Shown here one piece after another: positions 8,598 to 15,514 of a stretch of DNA of 17,868 bases; the stretch's first letter is position 1; each line of letters opens with the position of its first letter. The translations under genes and the position numbers were made by a program. Source of the stretch: an uncultured Eubacteriales bacterium (GTDB lineage: Bacteria; Bacillota; Clostridia; Lachnospirales; Anaerotignaceae); assembly GCA_902406135.1 (NCBI GenBank), contig CABPCX010000006.1:1-17868 (forward strand). The letters are read 5' to 3'. Below the pieces are notes generated by a model. That model did not search any database, was not told where the DNA came from, and was given only the letters and a program-made list of their open reading frames with translations.

Positions 8598-8624
8598 TTA
8601 GCACTCGTTATATTCGAGTGCTAA
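8598..8624. promoter_or_regulatory. CIRCE operator (HrcA binding site)
   Basis: A perfect TTAGCACTC-N9-GAGTGCTAA inverted repeat, identical to the CIRCE consensus, lies about 38 nt upstream of the groES start and just downstream of the predicted -10. HrcA binding here represses groESL at normal temperature. hrcA itself is not in the window. Confidence 0.97.
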
Positions 8625-8635
8625 TCATTAGCTAT

Positions 8636-8664
8636 ATATTACTTTTTGAGTTGAATATATGCAA
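8636..8664 (-). promoter_or_regulatory. Probable groESL promoter
   Basis: On the minus strand, TTGCAT (8664-8659) and TAATAT (8641-8636) are 17 nt apart, directly upstream of CIRCE as expected. Both hexamers are moderate matches. Confidence 0.55.
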
Positions 8665-8745
8665 ATACCATTTCAGGGCAAATAAGCTTATTTTATCCTG
8701 TTTATCAGAATTAAATAGTATTATCTTATTTTTTCTATAGTTTTC

Positions 8746-8907
8746 TCACTTTTTCTCGTCTTTTTCGCACTGACTTCTGCCTGCACACCCTGCACAGCCG
8801 CCGCTGCATCCGCCATTATTCCTTAATCTGTCATTTTTGAGTTTTCTTGCATGTACCCAGCCCATAAATATCACTGCAACAACAAGTACGACAATAACAT
8901 ATACCAT
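8746..8907 (-). CDS. FeoB-associated Cys-rich membrane protein (53 residues)
   Basis: A short gene with ATG at 8907 after GGGGGA. Residues 2-18 form a single hydrophobic membrane segment (VYVIVVLVVAVIFMGWV). A basic stretch (ARKLKNDRLR) follows, then a Gly/Cys cluster with Cys at 34, 38, 41 and 47 (GGCSGGCAGCAGRSQC) and a charged tail. This layout matches the small FeoB-associated proteins of Firmicutes, thought to assist ferrous iron uptake; the Cys cluster could bind iron. No feoA or feoB is present within the window, which is unusual. The gene starts 20 nt after the HAD stop codon and probably shares its transcript, which runs down from the Fe-S genes. The stop TGA is at 8746-8748. Confidence 0.75.
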   Translation of the reverse strand: MVYVIVVLVVAVIFMGWVHARKLKNDRLRNNGGCSGGCAGCAGRSQCEKDEKK

Positions 8908-8927
8908 TATTTATCCCCCATTCCTGG

Positions 8928-9569
8928 TCATATAAACATATCAATACTTATCTTTTTAAAATCATCCGTAATAAAATCCGCCAGACTAAGGTCCTGTTTT
9001 CCGCTTGTGGTATTTATATATCCTAAAGCTTTCATTCCTGCCGACTTTGCCGCCTTGACACCGTTTTCGGAATCCTCTACCACAAGGCACTCCGACGGCC
9101 CAATCCCTATCCTCTCAGCCGCCAGCAGAAAAACATCGGGTGAAGGCTTGCCCCTTTTTACATCACTGCCTGACGTAACCGAATCAAAATATTGAGCAAT
9201 TTTAAGCCTGTCCAATATAAGATTAATAAGCTTATAGTCCGATGATGATGCTACAGCGGTCGTAAGCCCCTTTTCCTCAATGGACCTGAGAAATTCCGGT
9301 ATGCCTGAAACAGGTTTTATATCCTCTTTTCCCATTATATCCAGTATCATATTTTCTCTTTTAATTGTCATTTCCTCCACAGGAACATCAAGGCCAAACA
9401 TTTCTTTCAATGTTCTCATACGGTCAGCAGTCAAAGTTCCTGCAAATGATTCATAAAATTTCTGGTCCTTTATTACTCCATACTCAGCCATTGTGTCAAT
9501 ATCAGCCTTAAAATGATAGGGCTGGCTGTCCACAAGTACACCGTCCATGTCAAAAATTACAGCTTTCAT
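8928..9569 (-). CDS. HAD family phosphatase / beta-phosphoglucomutase-like hydrolase
   Basis: A 213-residue haloacid dehalogenase superfamily protein. Motif I is FDMDGVLVDSQ with nucleophile Asp7 and acid/base Asp9; motif II is the ASSS serine; motif III is the Lys in KRGKPSPD; motif IV is VEDSENG. A helical cap follows motif I, as in beta-phosphoglucomutase and related sugar-phosphate phosphatases. The substrate is unknown. The ATG at 9569 follows GAGGAGAA; an upstream in-frame start at 9608 lacks a site and would run through the hairpin at 9593-9619. It lies downstream of mnmA and just before the small FeoB-associated gene. Confidence 0.88.
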   Translation of the reverse strand: MKAVIFDMDGVLVDSQPYHFKADIDTMAEYGVIKDQKFYESFAGTLTADRMRTLKEMFGLDVPVEEMTIKRENMILDIMGKEDIKPVSGIPEFLRSIEEKGLTTAVASSSDYKLINLILDRLKIAQYFDSVTSGSDVKRGKPSPDVFLLAAERIGIGPSECLVVEDSENGVKAAKSAGMKALGYINTTSGKQDLSLADFITDDFKKISIDMFI

Positions 9570-9580
9570 ATACTTCTCCT

Positions 9581-9619
9581 CAAAATCAAAATGCCCGCCG
9601 CAAAACAAATACGCCGGGC
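9581..9619 (-). terminator. Weak intrinsic terminator after mnmA
   Basis: On the minus strand GCCCG-G-CG pairs with CG-G-CGGGC (one mismatch) around a loop of about 11 bases and is followed by ATTTTGATTTTG. It lies between mnmA and the HAD gene and probably allows partial readthrough, since no separate promoter for the HAD gene is obvious. Confidence 0.5.
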
Positions 9620-9629
9620 TTATATTTTA

Positions 9630-10697
9630 TTATACTATAGTTCCTCCGCAGAGTACATATTCACCGTCATAAACTACAAGGGACTGGCCTGGAGTTGCAG
9701 CCCTCTGAGGCTCCTCAAACACACATTTGAGCAGACCGTCCTTCATTGTAACGGTGCAGGGTGATTTTTTATGGCTGTAACGGATTTTAGCTTCAGCTCT
9801 TATTTCTCCGTCTATTTTATCTATGGCCATAAAATTCACATTGTCAGCGCATACTTCTCTGGTAAACAGCTCCTCATTATCACAAAGCACGACTTGGTTG
9901 TTCTTCTTATCTATATGATGCACATATACATGCTTTCCGGCTGAAATACCAAGACCTTTTCTCTGGCCGACTGTATAATGAATTATGCCTTTATGTTTTC
10001 CCATAAAGTTTCCTTTCATATCCACAAAGTCACCGCTCTTAAATTCGGTTCCGTCGTATTCCTTTATAAATGACGCATAGTCTCCGTCAGGAATAAAACA
10101 TATATCCTGGCTGTCAGGCTTTGAAGATATTTCAAGGTCGATGTTTTTCGCAAATTCCCTTACCTGGTCCTTAGTATAGTTTCCTATAGGCATTATGGTG
10201 GACTCAAGCTGCTCCTGGGTCAGATTATACAGCGCATATGTCTGGTCCTTAGCATCCGTTACTGCATTGCATACAGAGTATCTGCCTGTCTTAGGATACT
10301 GCTTTATAACAGCATAATGGCCGGTAGCTATATAATCGGCTCCAAGCTCCTTTGAACGCTTTAAAAGCGCCTCCCATTTTACATATCTGTTGCAGACTAT
10401 ACAGGGATTTGGGGTCCTGCCTTCTTTATATTCATTAACAAAATATTTTATTACGTTGTTTTCAAATTCTCCACGGAAATCCAGGACATAATGCGGTATG
10501 TCAAGTTTTGCGGCCACCCTTTTGGCGTCCTCTATTGCAGAATTTCCGTCTTCGCCATCGATAGTCTTTCCACAGCCGTTTTCCCACGTTCTCATGGTAA
10601 CGCCGATGACTTCATAGCCTTCTCTTTTAAGCAGAAATGCCGCGACAGAGCTGTCAACTCCGCCCGACATTCCTACAACAACTTTACCTTTATTCAT
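9630..10697 (-). CDS. mnmA: tRNA-specific 2-thiouridylase MnmA
   Basis: Thiolates U34 of tRNA-Lys, -Glu and -Gln using sulfur relayed from a cysteine desulfurase and ATP for adenylation. It has 355 residues. The PP-loop GMSGGVDSS is at residues 9-17. The catalytic cysteines are Cys102 in NPCIVCNRYVKW and Cys200 in SQDICFIPDGDY, followed by the beta-barrel domain with HYTVGQRKGLGIS and a C-terminal PGQSLVVYDGE. The ATG overlaps the iscU stop codon by one base (TAATG), implying translational coupling. Placement behind iscS and iscU puts sulfur donor and acceptor on one transcript. Confidence 0.97.
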   Translation of the reverse strand: MNKGKVVVGMSGGVDSSVAAFLLKREGYEVIGVTMRTWENGCGKTIDGEDGNSAIEDAKRVAAKLDIPHYVLDFRGEFENNVIKYFVNEYKEGRTPNPCIVCNRYVKWEALLKRSKELGADYIATGHYAVIKQYPKTGRYSVCNAVTDAKDQTYALYNLTQEQLESTIMPIGNYTKDQVREFAKNIDLEISSKPDSQDICFIPDGDYASFIKEYDGTEFKSGDFVDMKGNFMGKHKGIIHYTVGQRKGLGISAGKHVYVHHIDKKNNQVVLCDNEELFTREVCADNVNFMAIDKIDGEIRAEAKIRYSHKKSPCTVTMKDGLLKCVFEEPQRAATPGQSLVVYDGEYVLCGGTIV

Positions 10698-11134
10698 TAT
10701 TCTTCATCTAAATTATGAAGTTCTTCAATATCATCTACAGGTTTCTTTAAACCTTCGATAACGATATGGTTTTTCTCCGCATAGTCCCATAACGCAGCAT
10801 GAAGAGCTTCTTCAGCAAGACATGAACAGTGCACCTTTACGGGAGGCAGTCCGTCAAGGGCCTCCATAACAGCTTTGTTTGTAACCTCAAGGGCTTCCTG
10901 AACTGTTTTTCCCTTTACAAGTTCTGTTGCCATACTGCTTGTGGCAACGGCTGCACCGCATCCGAATGTCTTAAACTTTGCATCTTCGATTATGCCGTTT
11001 TCGATTTTAAGATAAACTTTCATTATGTCACCGCATTTAGCGTTGCCTACTGTGCCGACACCGCTCGCGTCTTCAATTTCTCCTACGTTTCTTGGATTCA
11101 TGAAATGGTCCATTACTTTCTCGCTGTATTCCAT
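10697..11134 (-). CDS. iscU: Fe-S cluster scaffold protein IscU/NifU N-terminal type
   Basis: Scaffold on which [2Fe-2S] clusters are built from sulfur supplied by IscS. The 145 residues contain the three ligand cysteines Cys34 (NAKCGD), Cys59 (FGCGAA) and Cys103 (HCSCLAEEA), and Asp36 is present. The protein is slightly longer than E. coli IscU through an acidic C-terminal tail (DDIEELHNLDEE), a form common in Clostridia and often named NifU. The ATG at 11134 follows GGAGGAC. It begins 43 nt after iscS. Confidence 0.95.
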   Translation of the reverse strand: MEYSEKVMDHFMNPRNVGEIEDASGVGTVGNAKCGDIMKVYLKIENGIIEDAKFKTFGCGAAVATSSMATELVKGKTVQEALEVTNKAVMEALDGLPPVKVHCSCLAEEALHAALWDYAEKNHIVIEGLKKPVDDIEELHNLDEE

Positions 11135-11177
11135 ATATTTGTCCTCCGTTATATTACGTTATTTTCAGTTATTCTTC

Positions 11178-12356
11178 TTACTTCTTATTCTTTACTTCTT
11201 CATACAAAGGAGACATCTCTCTGAGTCTCTGTACTATGGGTGGAAGTACTTCAAGAAGCTTATCTACTTCCTCCTCTGTATTCTGGTATCCTAAAGAAAT
11301 TCTGAGTGAACCGTGTGCCTTTTCGTGAGGCAGTCCGATTGCCAGAAGCACGTGTGAAGGGTCTAATGAACCTGATGTACATGCTGAACCGCTTGAAGCA
11401 CATATTCCGTTGGCGTCTAAAAGAAGAAGCATTGACTCACCTTCAATAAACTCAAATGAAATGTTTACGTTTCCGGGAAGTCTTTCCTCAGGATGTCCGT
11501 TAAGTCTTGCATAATCTATATTTTCAAGTATTCCCTTTATTATCTTATCTCTGAGATATTTAAGTCTTGCTGTTGTCTCATCCATTTCCTCAACAGCATC
11601 TTCAATGGCTTTTCCAAGGGCAACTATTCCTATAACGTTTTCTGTTCCGGCTCTTCTGCCCTTCTCCTGCTGTCCGCCATGGATAAGATTTTTTATCTTC
11701 ATTCCCTTTCTGATATAAAGGGCGCCGATTCCCTTGGGTGCTCCCAGTTTATGTCCTGAAAGTGAAAGGAAATCTATGTTCATATCCTTTACATCGATTT
11801 TAACATGACCAACTGCCTGAACAGCGTCTGTATGGAAATAAATTCCCTTTTCTCTGCAGAGAGTTCCTATTTCTTTGATGGGCTCTATTGTGCCTATCTC
11901 ATTATTTGCAAACATTATGCTTACAAGTATTGTTTCAGGTCTGATTGCTTTTTCAACATCCGCTGCGCTTACTCTGCCGTATTCGTCTACGGGAAGGTAT
12001 GTTACTTCATATCCGTTTTCCTCGAGATATTCACATGTGTGAAGTATGGCATGATGCTCGATACATGTTGTTATGATATGGTTTCCCTTGTCTTTAAGAG
12101 CAGCTGCTACGCCTTTAAGCACCCAGTTATCACTCTCTGAGCCGCAGCCTGTGAAAAATATTTCAGCAGGATCAGCGTTAAGTGCCTTTGCAACCTGTTC
12201 TCTGGCCTTGTCTATTGCCTTTTTGCTTTCTCTTGCAATTTTATATACGCTTGATGCGTTTCCGTAAAAATTCTCGATATACGGTTTCATAGCCTCATAA
12301 ACATCAGGTCTTATGGGCGTTGTAGCCGCATTATCAAAATAAATTATATTATTCAT
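11178..12356 (-). CDS. iscS: Cysteine desulfurase (IscS/NifS family)
   Basis: PLP enzyme that removes sulfur from cysteine to form an enzyme persulfide for Fe-S clusters and tRNA thiolation. The 392 residues begin [15 protein letters not shown]. The PLP Lys203 is in [12 protein letters not shown], the catalytic Cys326 is in [15 protein letters not shown], and the PLP-contacting residues Asn151, Asp177 and Gln180 are present. The long flexible Cys loop (SACTSGS) marks group I desulfurases (IscS/NifS) rather than SufS. The ATG at 12356 follows AGGAGAA. It is the first gene of the iscS-iscU-mnmA unit; the usual iscR is not next to it. Confidence 0.96.
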   Translation of the reverse strand: MNNIIYFDNAATTPIRPDVYEAMKPYIENFYGNASSVYKIARESKKAIDKAREQVAKALNADPAEIFFTGCGSESDNWVLKGVAAALKDKGNHIITTCIEHHAILHTCEYLEENGYEVTYLPVDEYGRVSAADVEKAIRPETILVSIMFANNEIGTIEPIKEIGTLCREKGIYFHTDAVQAVGHVKIDVKDMNIDFLSLSGHKLGAPKGIGALYIRKGMKIKNLIHGGQQEKGRRAGTENVIGIVALGKAIEDAVEEMDETTARLKYLRDKIIKGILENIDYARLNGHPEERLPGNVNISFEFIEGESMLLLLDANGICASSGSACTSGSLDPSHVLLAIGLPHEKAHGSLRISLGYQNTEEEVDKLLEVLPPIVQRLREMSPLYEEVKNKK

Positions 12357-12396
12357 AAAAATTCTCCTAACATTTTTAATATCATTTTATTATTAA

Positions 12397-12417
12397 ATCC
12401 TACTGTTTTAGTTGGAT
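12397..12417. promoter_or_regulatory. Putative Rrf2/IscR-type operator at the iscS transcription start
   Basis: An imperfect 21-bp inverted repeat, ATCCAACT-AAAAC-AGTAGGAT on the minus strand, with 7 of 8 arm bases symmetric. It begins about where transcription from the iscS promoter should start, a repressor position. Its right half recurs upstream at 12457-12472. Dimeric Rrf2 regulators such as IscR and CymR bind sites of this general shape; the identity of the regulator is inferred. Confidence 0.5.
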
Positions 12418-12423
12418 ATAAAT

Positions 12424-12452
12424 AATATACCACCCGTCCGACTTTGTGTCAA
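12424..12452 (-). promoter_or_regulatory. Sigma-A promoter of iscS-iscU-mnmA
   Basis: A consensus TTGACA (12452-12447) and TATATT (12429-12424) are separated by exactly 17 nt, about 68 nt before the iscS start codon. It is one of the strongest promoter matches in the window. Confidence 0.82.
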
Positions 12453-12456
12453 TATA

Positions 12457-12478
12457 AATCCTATTAATTTAGTATAAA
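12457..12478. promoter_or_regulatory. Second copy of the half-site motif upstream of the iscS promoter
   Basis: ACTAAA-N4-TAGGATTTA on the minus strand matches the operator at 12397-12417 with the same internal spacing, offset by 61 bp. The other arm is poorly conserved. It ends 5 bp upstream of the -35, so the two copies flank the promoter. Confidence 0.45.
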
Positions 12479-12521
12479 ATAAAATTGTTCATTATATCGA
12501 TATATGTCTATAAATTCATTA

Positions 12522-12551
12522 TTGTTATAAATTAATATTTTATGCTATAAT
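12522..12551 (+). promoter_or_regulatory. Promoter of the HTH-like gene (extended -10)
   Basis: TTGTTA (12522-12527) and a perfect TATAAT (12546-12551) are 18 nt apart, with TG at -15/-14 (TATGCTATAAT). The ATG at 12573 follows AAGGAGG, leaving a very short 5' UTR. Confidence 0.75.
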
Positions 12552-12572
12552 CCACTTAAGGAGGCTGATAAT

Positions 12573-13034
12573 ATGGCATCGACCAAGCCTGATATTAAAC
12601 GCATTGAAACTCTTATTACAGAATACGCAGAGAACAATGGTATTGATAATAATGTTGCAAAAATGATGGAAATAACAGAGTCCTACAGAAAGACAAAAAA
12701 GCTCGGATTTTTTGACCTTGCCTATCTTTCCGGAATACTCAATGTTTCCCCTGATTATATCTCCGGTCTCACCGATGAAGCAAAATGTGATAATCCATAT
12801 CTTTTAAAATTACTGGCAGACGCTGTGAGACTTAACTCCGACAATCTTTACGCACTCTGCTTAAAATCAGGAAATTATCTTGATATTCAGGAAAATCTTA
12901 TTGATTTTAATAAAGCAGGCATAGTCGTAAAAGAATACTCAGCCGAAGGAGAACTTGTTTCCGAAACCGTTCCCGAAAAGCCCATTGAATACTCAATGGT
13001 AGCTGAACCTGCGGCAGAATATAAAAAAGAATAA
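12573..13034 (+). CDS. Small HTH-like protein of unknown function (153 residues)
   Basis: I do not recognise a named family. Residues 46-68 (FFDLAYLSGILNVSPDYISG) resemble the second half of a Cro/C1-type helix-turn-helix, including the common YISGLTD ending of Xre regulators. The helices on the N-terminal side (RIETLITEYAENNGI) could complete a degenerate HTH domain. The C-terminal third, from about residue 110, is acidic, ends in a Pro/Glu-rich low-complexity tail (TVPEKPIEYSMVAEPAAEYKKE), and lacks a recognisable ligand domain. It has its own strong promoter and terminator and is transcribed divergently from iscS, so it could be a regulator of local or distant genes. It is not an Rrf2 protein: it has no winged helix or Cys cluster. 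Confidence 0.75.
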   Translation: MASTKPDIKRIETLITEYAENNGIDNNVAKMMEITESYRKTKKLGFFDLAYLSGILNVSPDYISGLTDEAKCDNPYLLKLLADAVRLNSDNLYALCLKSGNYLDIQENLIDFNKAGIVVKEYSAEGELVSETVPEKPIEYSMVAEPAAEYKKE

Positions 13035-13040
13035 ACTAAA

Positions 13041-13076
13041 ACCTCCTGTCCGGGACAACCATTCAGGAGGTTTTTT
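13041..13076 (+). terminator. Intrinsic terminator of the HTH-like gene
   Basis: ACCTCCTG pairs with CAGGAGGT around a loop of about 15 bases and is followed by six T, seven bases after the stop codon. On the minus strand the stem is followed by TTTTAGTTTATTC and may also stop leftward transcription. Confidence 0.88.
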
Positions 13077-13078
13077 GA

Positions 13079-13244
13079 TTATTTATGTTCATTTATTTTT
13101 TCGATGGAATTCAGTATAAATGCTCCCATTGATGCTATCAAAAGATGACGCCAAGGTATCCTTCCAAATTCATCATCGCTCCAATATAGATACCTATATA
13201 TCCCATTATTAAAGTTACAATAACCGCAGTTATATTTTTTTCAC
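13079..13244 (-). pseudogene. Frameshifted small membrane protein gene or remnant
   Basis: On the minus strand two adjoining frames together encode a plausible small membrane protein. One reads KNITAVIVTLIMGYIGIYIG followed by AMMNLEGYLGVIF and a stop. The other continues LIASMGAFILNSIEKINEHK and ends at TAA 13079-13081. They join if one T is restored in a T-run at about 13138-13141. A GTG at 13244 follows AGGGG at good spacing, but it is also out of frame by one base because of an A7 run (13235-13241). Both breaks lie in homopolymers, so sequencing or assembly error and real decay are both possible. The product would have two membrane segments; I cannot name its family. It lies behind recN and its terminator. 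Confidence 0.4.
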
Positions 13245-13271
13245 ATTCTATGCCCCTTTTCCTTGACCGCA

Positions 13272-13318
13272 ATATAAAATTAAAACCATACAGCCCGTTA
13301 AAGCTCTATGGTTTTAAT
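13272..13318 (-). terminator. Intrinsic terminator after recN
   Basis: A perfect 12-bp stem, ATTAAAACCATA / TATGGTTTTAAT (13279-13290 and 13307-13318), with an additional AGC/GCT pairing inside the loop. On the minus strand it is followed by TTTATATTG. It begins 27 bases after the recN stop and closes the dxs-to-recN operon. Confidence 0.75.
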
Positions 13319-13344
13319 CGTTATATTATTTAGTTCAGAATATT

Positions 13345-15042
13345 TTATCTGTTTTCGTTTTTATATTTACCGGCCAGTTCTTTCATTTCCTGGGCAGCAC
13401 TTACGGAAGTTTCTGTAATTTCGCTTCCTGCCATAAGTCTTGCTATATCCCTTACGGTCTCATTTCTCTTAAGAAGTCTTATATTTGTTTTTGTTCTTCC
13501 CTTTACACTGACCTTTTCTATCATAAAATGGCTGTCTGCCATTGCCGCTATCTGTGGAAGATGAGTTATGCACATAATCTGCTTTGTTCTTGCAACTCTG
13601 TGCATCTTTTCCGCCACTTTCTGGGCAGTCCTTCCGCTTATTCCTGTATCGATTTCATCAAATACAAATGTTCCTATGGAATCGGCGTTTCCGAGAACTA
13701 CTTTCATTGCCAGCATTACCCTTGAAAGTTCACCGCCTGAACCTATTTTAGCCAAAGGCATAAGCTCTTCGCCTTCATTTGCGGTAAACATAAACTCTAC
13801 ATCATCCCAGCCGTCCATACCAAGCTGATTTTTCTGGTCTATTCTTATCTTAAATCTTGCGCTGCTCATTTCAAGCTCATGCAGATTTGTCTCAATATCA
13901 GCTTCGATGGCTTCGGCCTTGCTCTTTCTTATTTCGGTCATAACCTTGCAGACGCTGACCATATTTTTAAACAATTCTTTTCTTTCATTCTCAAGATTTT
14001 CAAGGCGCTCCCTTGAATGTCTGAGCATATCGTATTCGCTTCTGAGACTTTCTAATTTCTCTGCCAGCTTGTCAGAGGGGCATATATATTTTTTCTTGAA
14101 AGCATAGATTATATTAAGTCTTTCATCTATCTGCTCGATTTCATCCTCGCCTGTCTCAAGTCCGTCAAAGTAGCGTTTCAGCTCTCTTTCGGCCTCGTTA
14201 AGCTGTATTGCGGCCGAATTAACTATCTCATAAACAAGTTTTACGGATATATCAATATCGCTCAGCTGCTTAAGGGTATCGGCAGCCTCTGTAACCATAT
14301 CTCCAGCAGGCAGGCCGTTTACGCCGTTATAAAGTATATTGATACATTTTCCGGCCATTTCGCGCATTTTTTCGCCGTTTTGAAGAATTTTCTTTCTTTC
14401 CGTAAGCTCTTCTTCTTCTCCGGGTTTTATGTCTGCGGCTTCAAGTTCGCTTATCTGATAGGAAAGTATCTCTGTCCTTCTTTCTCTTTCAGACTCATTT
14501 CCGGCTATTGCCTTCATCTCTTTCATTGTGGACTTATATTTTCTCAAAAACTCAGCCAGCTTTGCCTTCTCGGCATCAAGCTCTGTTCCGCAGAATTTAT
14601 CCAAAAGTTCGATATGTTTATTCTGGTTTAAAAGAGACTGGTGCTCATGCTGTCCATGAAAATCCACAAGACTTGACGATATCTCCTTAAGCTGTCCGAC
14701 AGTTACTGTTGTGCCGTTTACCTTGCATACGCTCTTTCCGTTTTGGTGGAGAGTTCTTCTGATGACAAGAGTATTGTCTTCGCCATACTCTATGCCCATA
14801 TCATCAAGTATTTTCTCTATTTTTTTATCATCAATGGAAAATACGGCTTCAACCGAAGCCTGCTCTTCTCCTCTTCTTATCATTTCTCTGTTGGCTCTTC
14901 CGCCAAGCGAAAATCCCAGAGCGTCTATTATAAGGGATTTTCCTGCTCCGGTTTCACCTGTGAGGACATTAAGACCTTTACCGAATACGACTTCCGATTC
15001 CTCTATAAGAGCCACATTTTTAATATTTATGTATTCAAGCAT
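13345..15042 (-). CDS. recN: DNA repair protein RecN
   Basis: SMC-like ATPase acting in recombinational repair of double-strand breaks. It has 565 residues. Walker A is GETGAGKS at 29-36, the Q-loop region is LVDFHGQHEHQSLL, and long coiled-coil arms rich in Glu/Lys occupy the middle. The ABC signature SGGELSRVMLAM is at about 435-446, Walker B FVFDEIDTGISG at 459-470, and the switch His is in ITHLPQIA. The ATG at 15042 follows GGAGG and lies 16 nt after the argR stop. The usual clostridial neighbours after recN, spoIVB and spo0A, are not found next to it here. Confidence 0.97.
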   Translation of the reverse strand: MLEYINIKNVALIEESEVVFGKGLNVLTGETGAGKSLIIDALGFSLGGRANREMIRRGEEQASVEAVFSIDDKKIEKILDDMGIEYGEDNTLVIRRTLHQNGKSVCKVNGTTVTVGQLKEISSSLVDFHGQHEHQSLLNQNKHIELLDKFCGTELDAEKAKLAEFLRKYKSTMKEMKAIAGNESERERRTEILSYQISELEAADIKPGEEEELTERKKILQNGEKMREMAGKCINILYNGVNGLPAGDMVTEAADTLKQLSDIDISVKLVYEIVNSAAIQLNEAERELKRYFDGLETGEDEIEQIDERLNIIYAFKKKYICPSDKLAEKLESLRSEYDMLRHSRERLENLENERKELFKNMVSVCKVMTEIRKSKAEAIEADIETNLHELEMSSARFKIRIDQKNQLGMDGWDDVEFMFTANEGEELMPLAKIGSGGELSRVMLAMKVVLGNADSIGTFVFDEIDTGISGRTAQKVAEKMHRVARTKQIMCITHLPQIAAMADSHFMIEKVSVKGRTKTNIRLLKRNETVRDIARLMAGSEITETSVSAAQEMKELAGKYKNENR

Positions 15043-15058
15043 GGATACACGCCTCCAA

Positions 15059-15511
15059 TCAGCTATGTATAATACGGTAAAGTCTTTCTATAAGTTCAGC
15101 TGCCTGATGATTTCCTCTTATGACGCAGAAAACCGTATCATCTCCAGCTATTGTTCCGAGTATTTCGCTGTTCTGCATATTATCAAGAGCCACGCCTACA
15201 GCCATTCCCATTCCTTCGAGTGTTTTTATGACAACCATATTTCCTGCGTAGTCCATTTTAACAACGGCTTCTCTGAATACTCTTATGAGCCTGTCGGATA
15301 TTTCATTATCGTTGTTAGCCATGGCCGCGTATTTCTGTTTTCCTTTTTCAACAGAAATCTTTGTAAGTCTCATTTCTCTTATATCTCTTGACACTGTTGC
15401 CTGTGTAACATCAAAGCCTTCTTCTCTGAGTTTGACAGCAAGCTCGTCCTGTGTTTCAATATCATATTTTTCGATAAGTTCTAATATTTTGGCGTGTCTT
15501 GATACTTTCAA
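15059..15511 (-). CDS. argR: Arginine repressor ArgR/AhrC
   Basis: Arginine-dependent regulator of arginine synthesis and catabolism genes. The 150 residues are standard. An N-terminal winged helix-turn-helix is recognisable from residues 1-70 (TQDELAVKLREEGFDVTQATVSRD). The C-terminal trimerisation and arginine-binding domain contains GTIAGDDTVFCVIRG, with the Asp pair at 124-125. The start is TTG at 15511, supported by a strong GGGGGAG at 6-nt spacing that overlaps the nadK stop codon. It is tightly packed between nadK and recN, the conserved clostridial order. Confidence 0.96.
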   Translation of the reverse strand: MKVSRHAKILELIEKYDIETQDELAVKLREEGFDVTQATVSRDIREMRLTKISVEKGKQKYAAMANNDNEISDRLIRVFREAVVKMDYAGNMVVIKTLEGMGMAVGVALDNMQNSEILGTIAGDDTVFCVIRGNHQAAELIERLYRIIHS

Positions 15512-15514
15512 CAG

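Noticed and set aside
12493..12504. Perfect 12-bp palindrome TATATCGATATA between iscS and the HTH-like gene.
   Set aside because: Short and AT-rich; expected by chance in such DNA, and it matches neither the operator motif nor a known site.
13135..13145. Programmed -1 ribosomal frameshift in the small membrane gene.
   Set aside because: The site reads ATC TTT TGA, which is not a canonical slippery heptamer, and I see no downstream structure; a one-base indel in the T-run is simpler.
14711..15391. Plus-strand 226-residue open frame opposite recN and argR.
   Set aside because: It overlaps two well-identified genes antisense, has no ribosome site and no recognisable domain.
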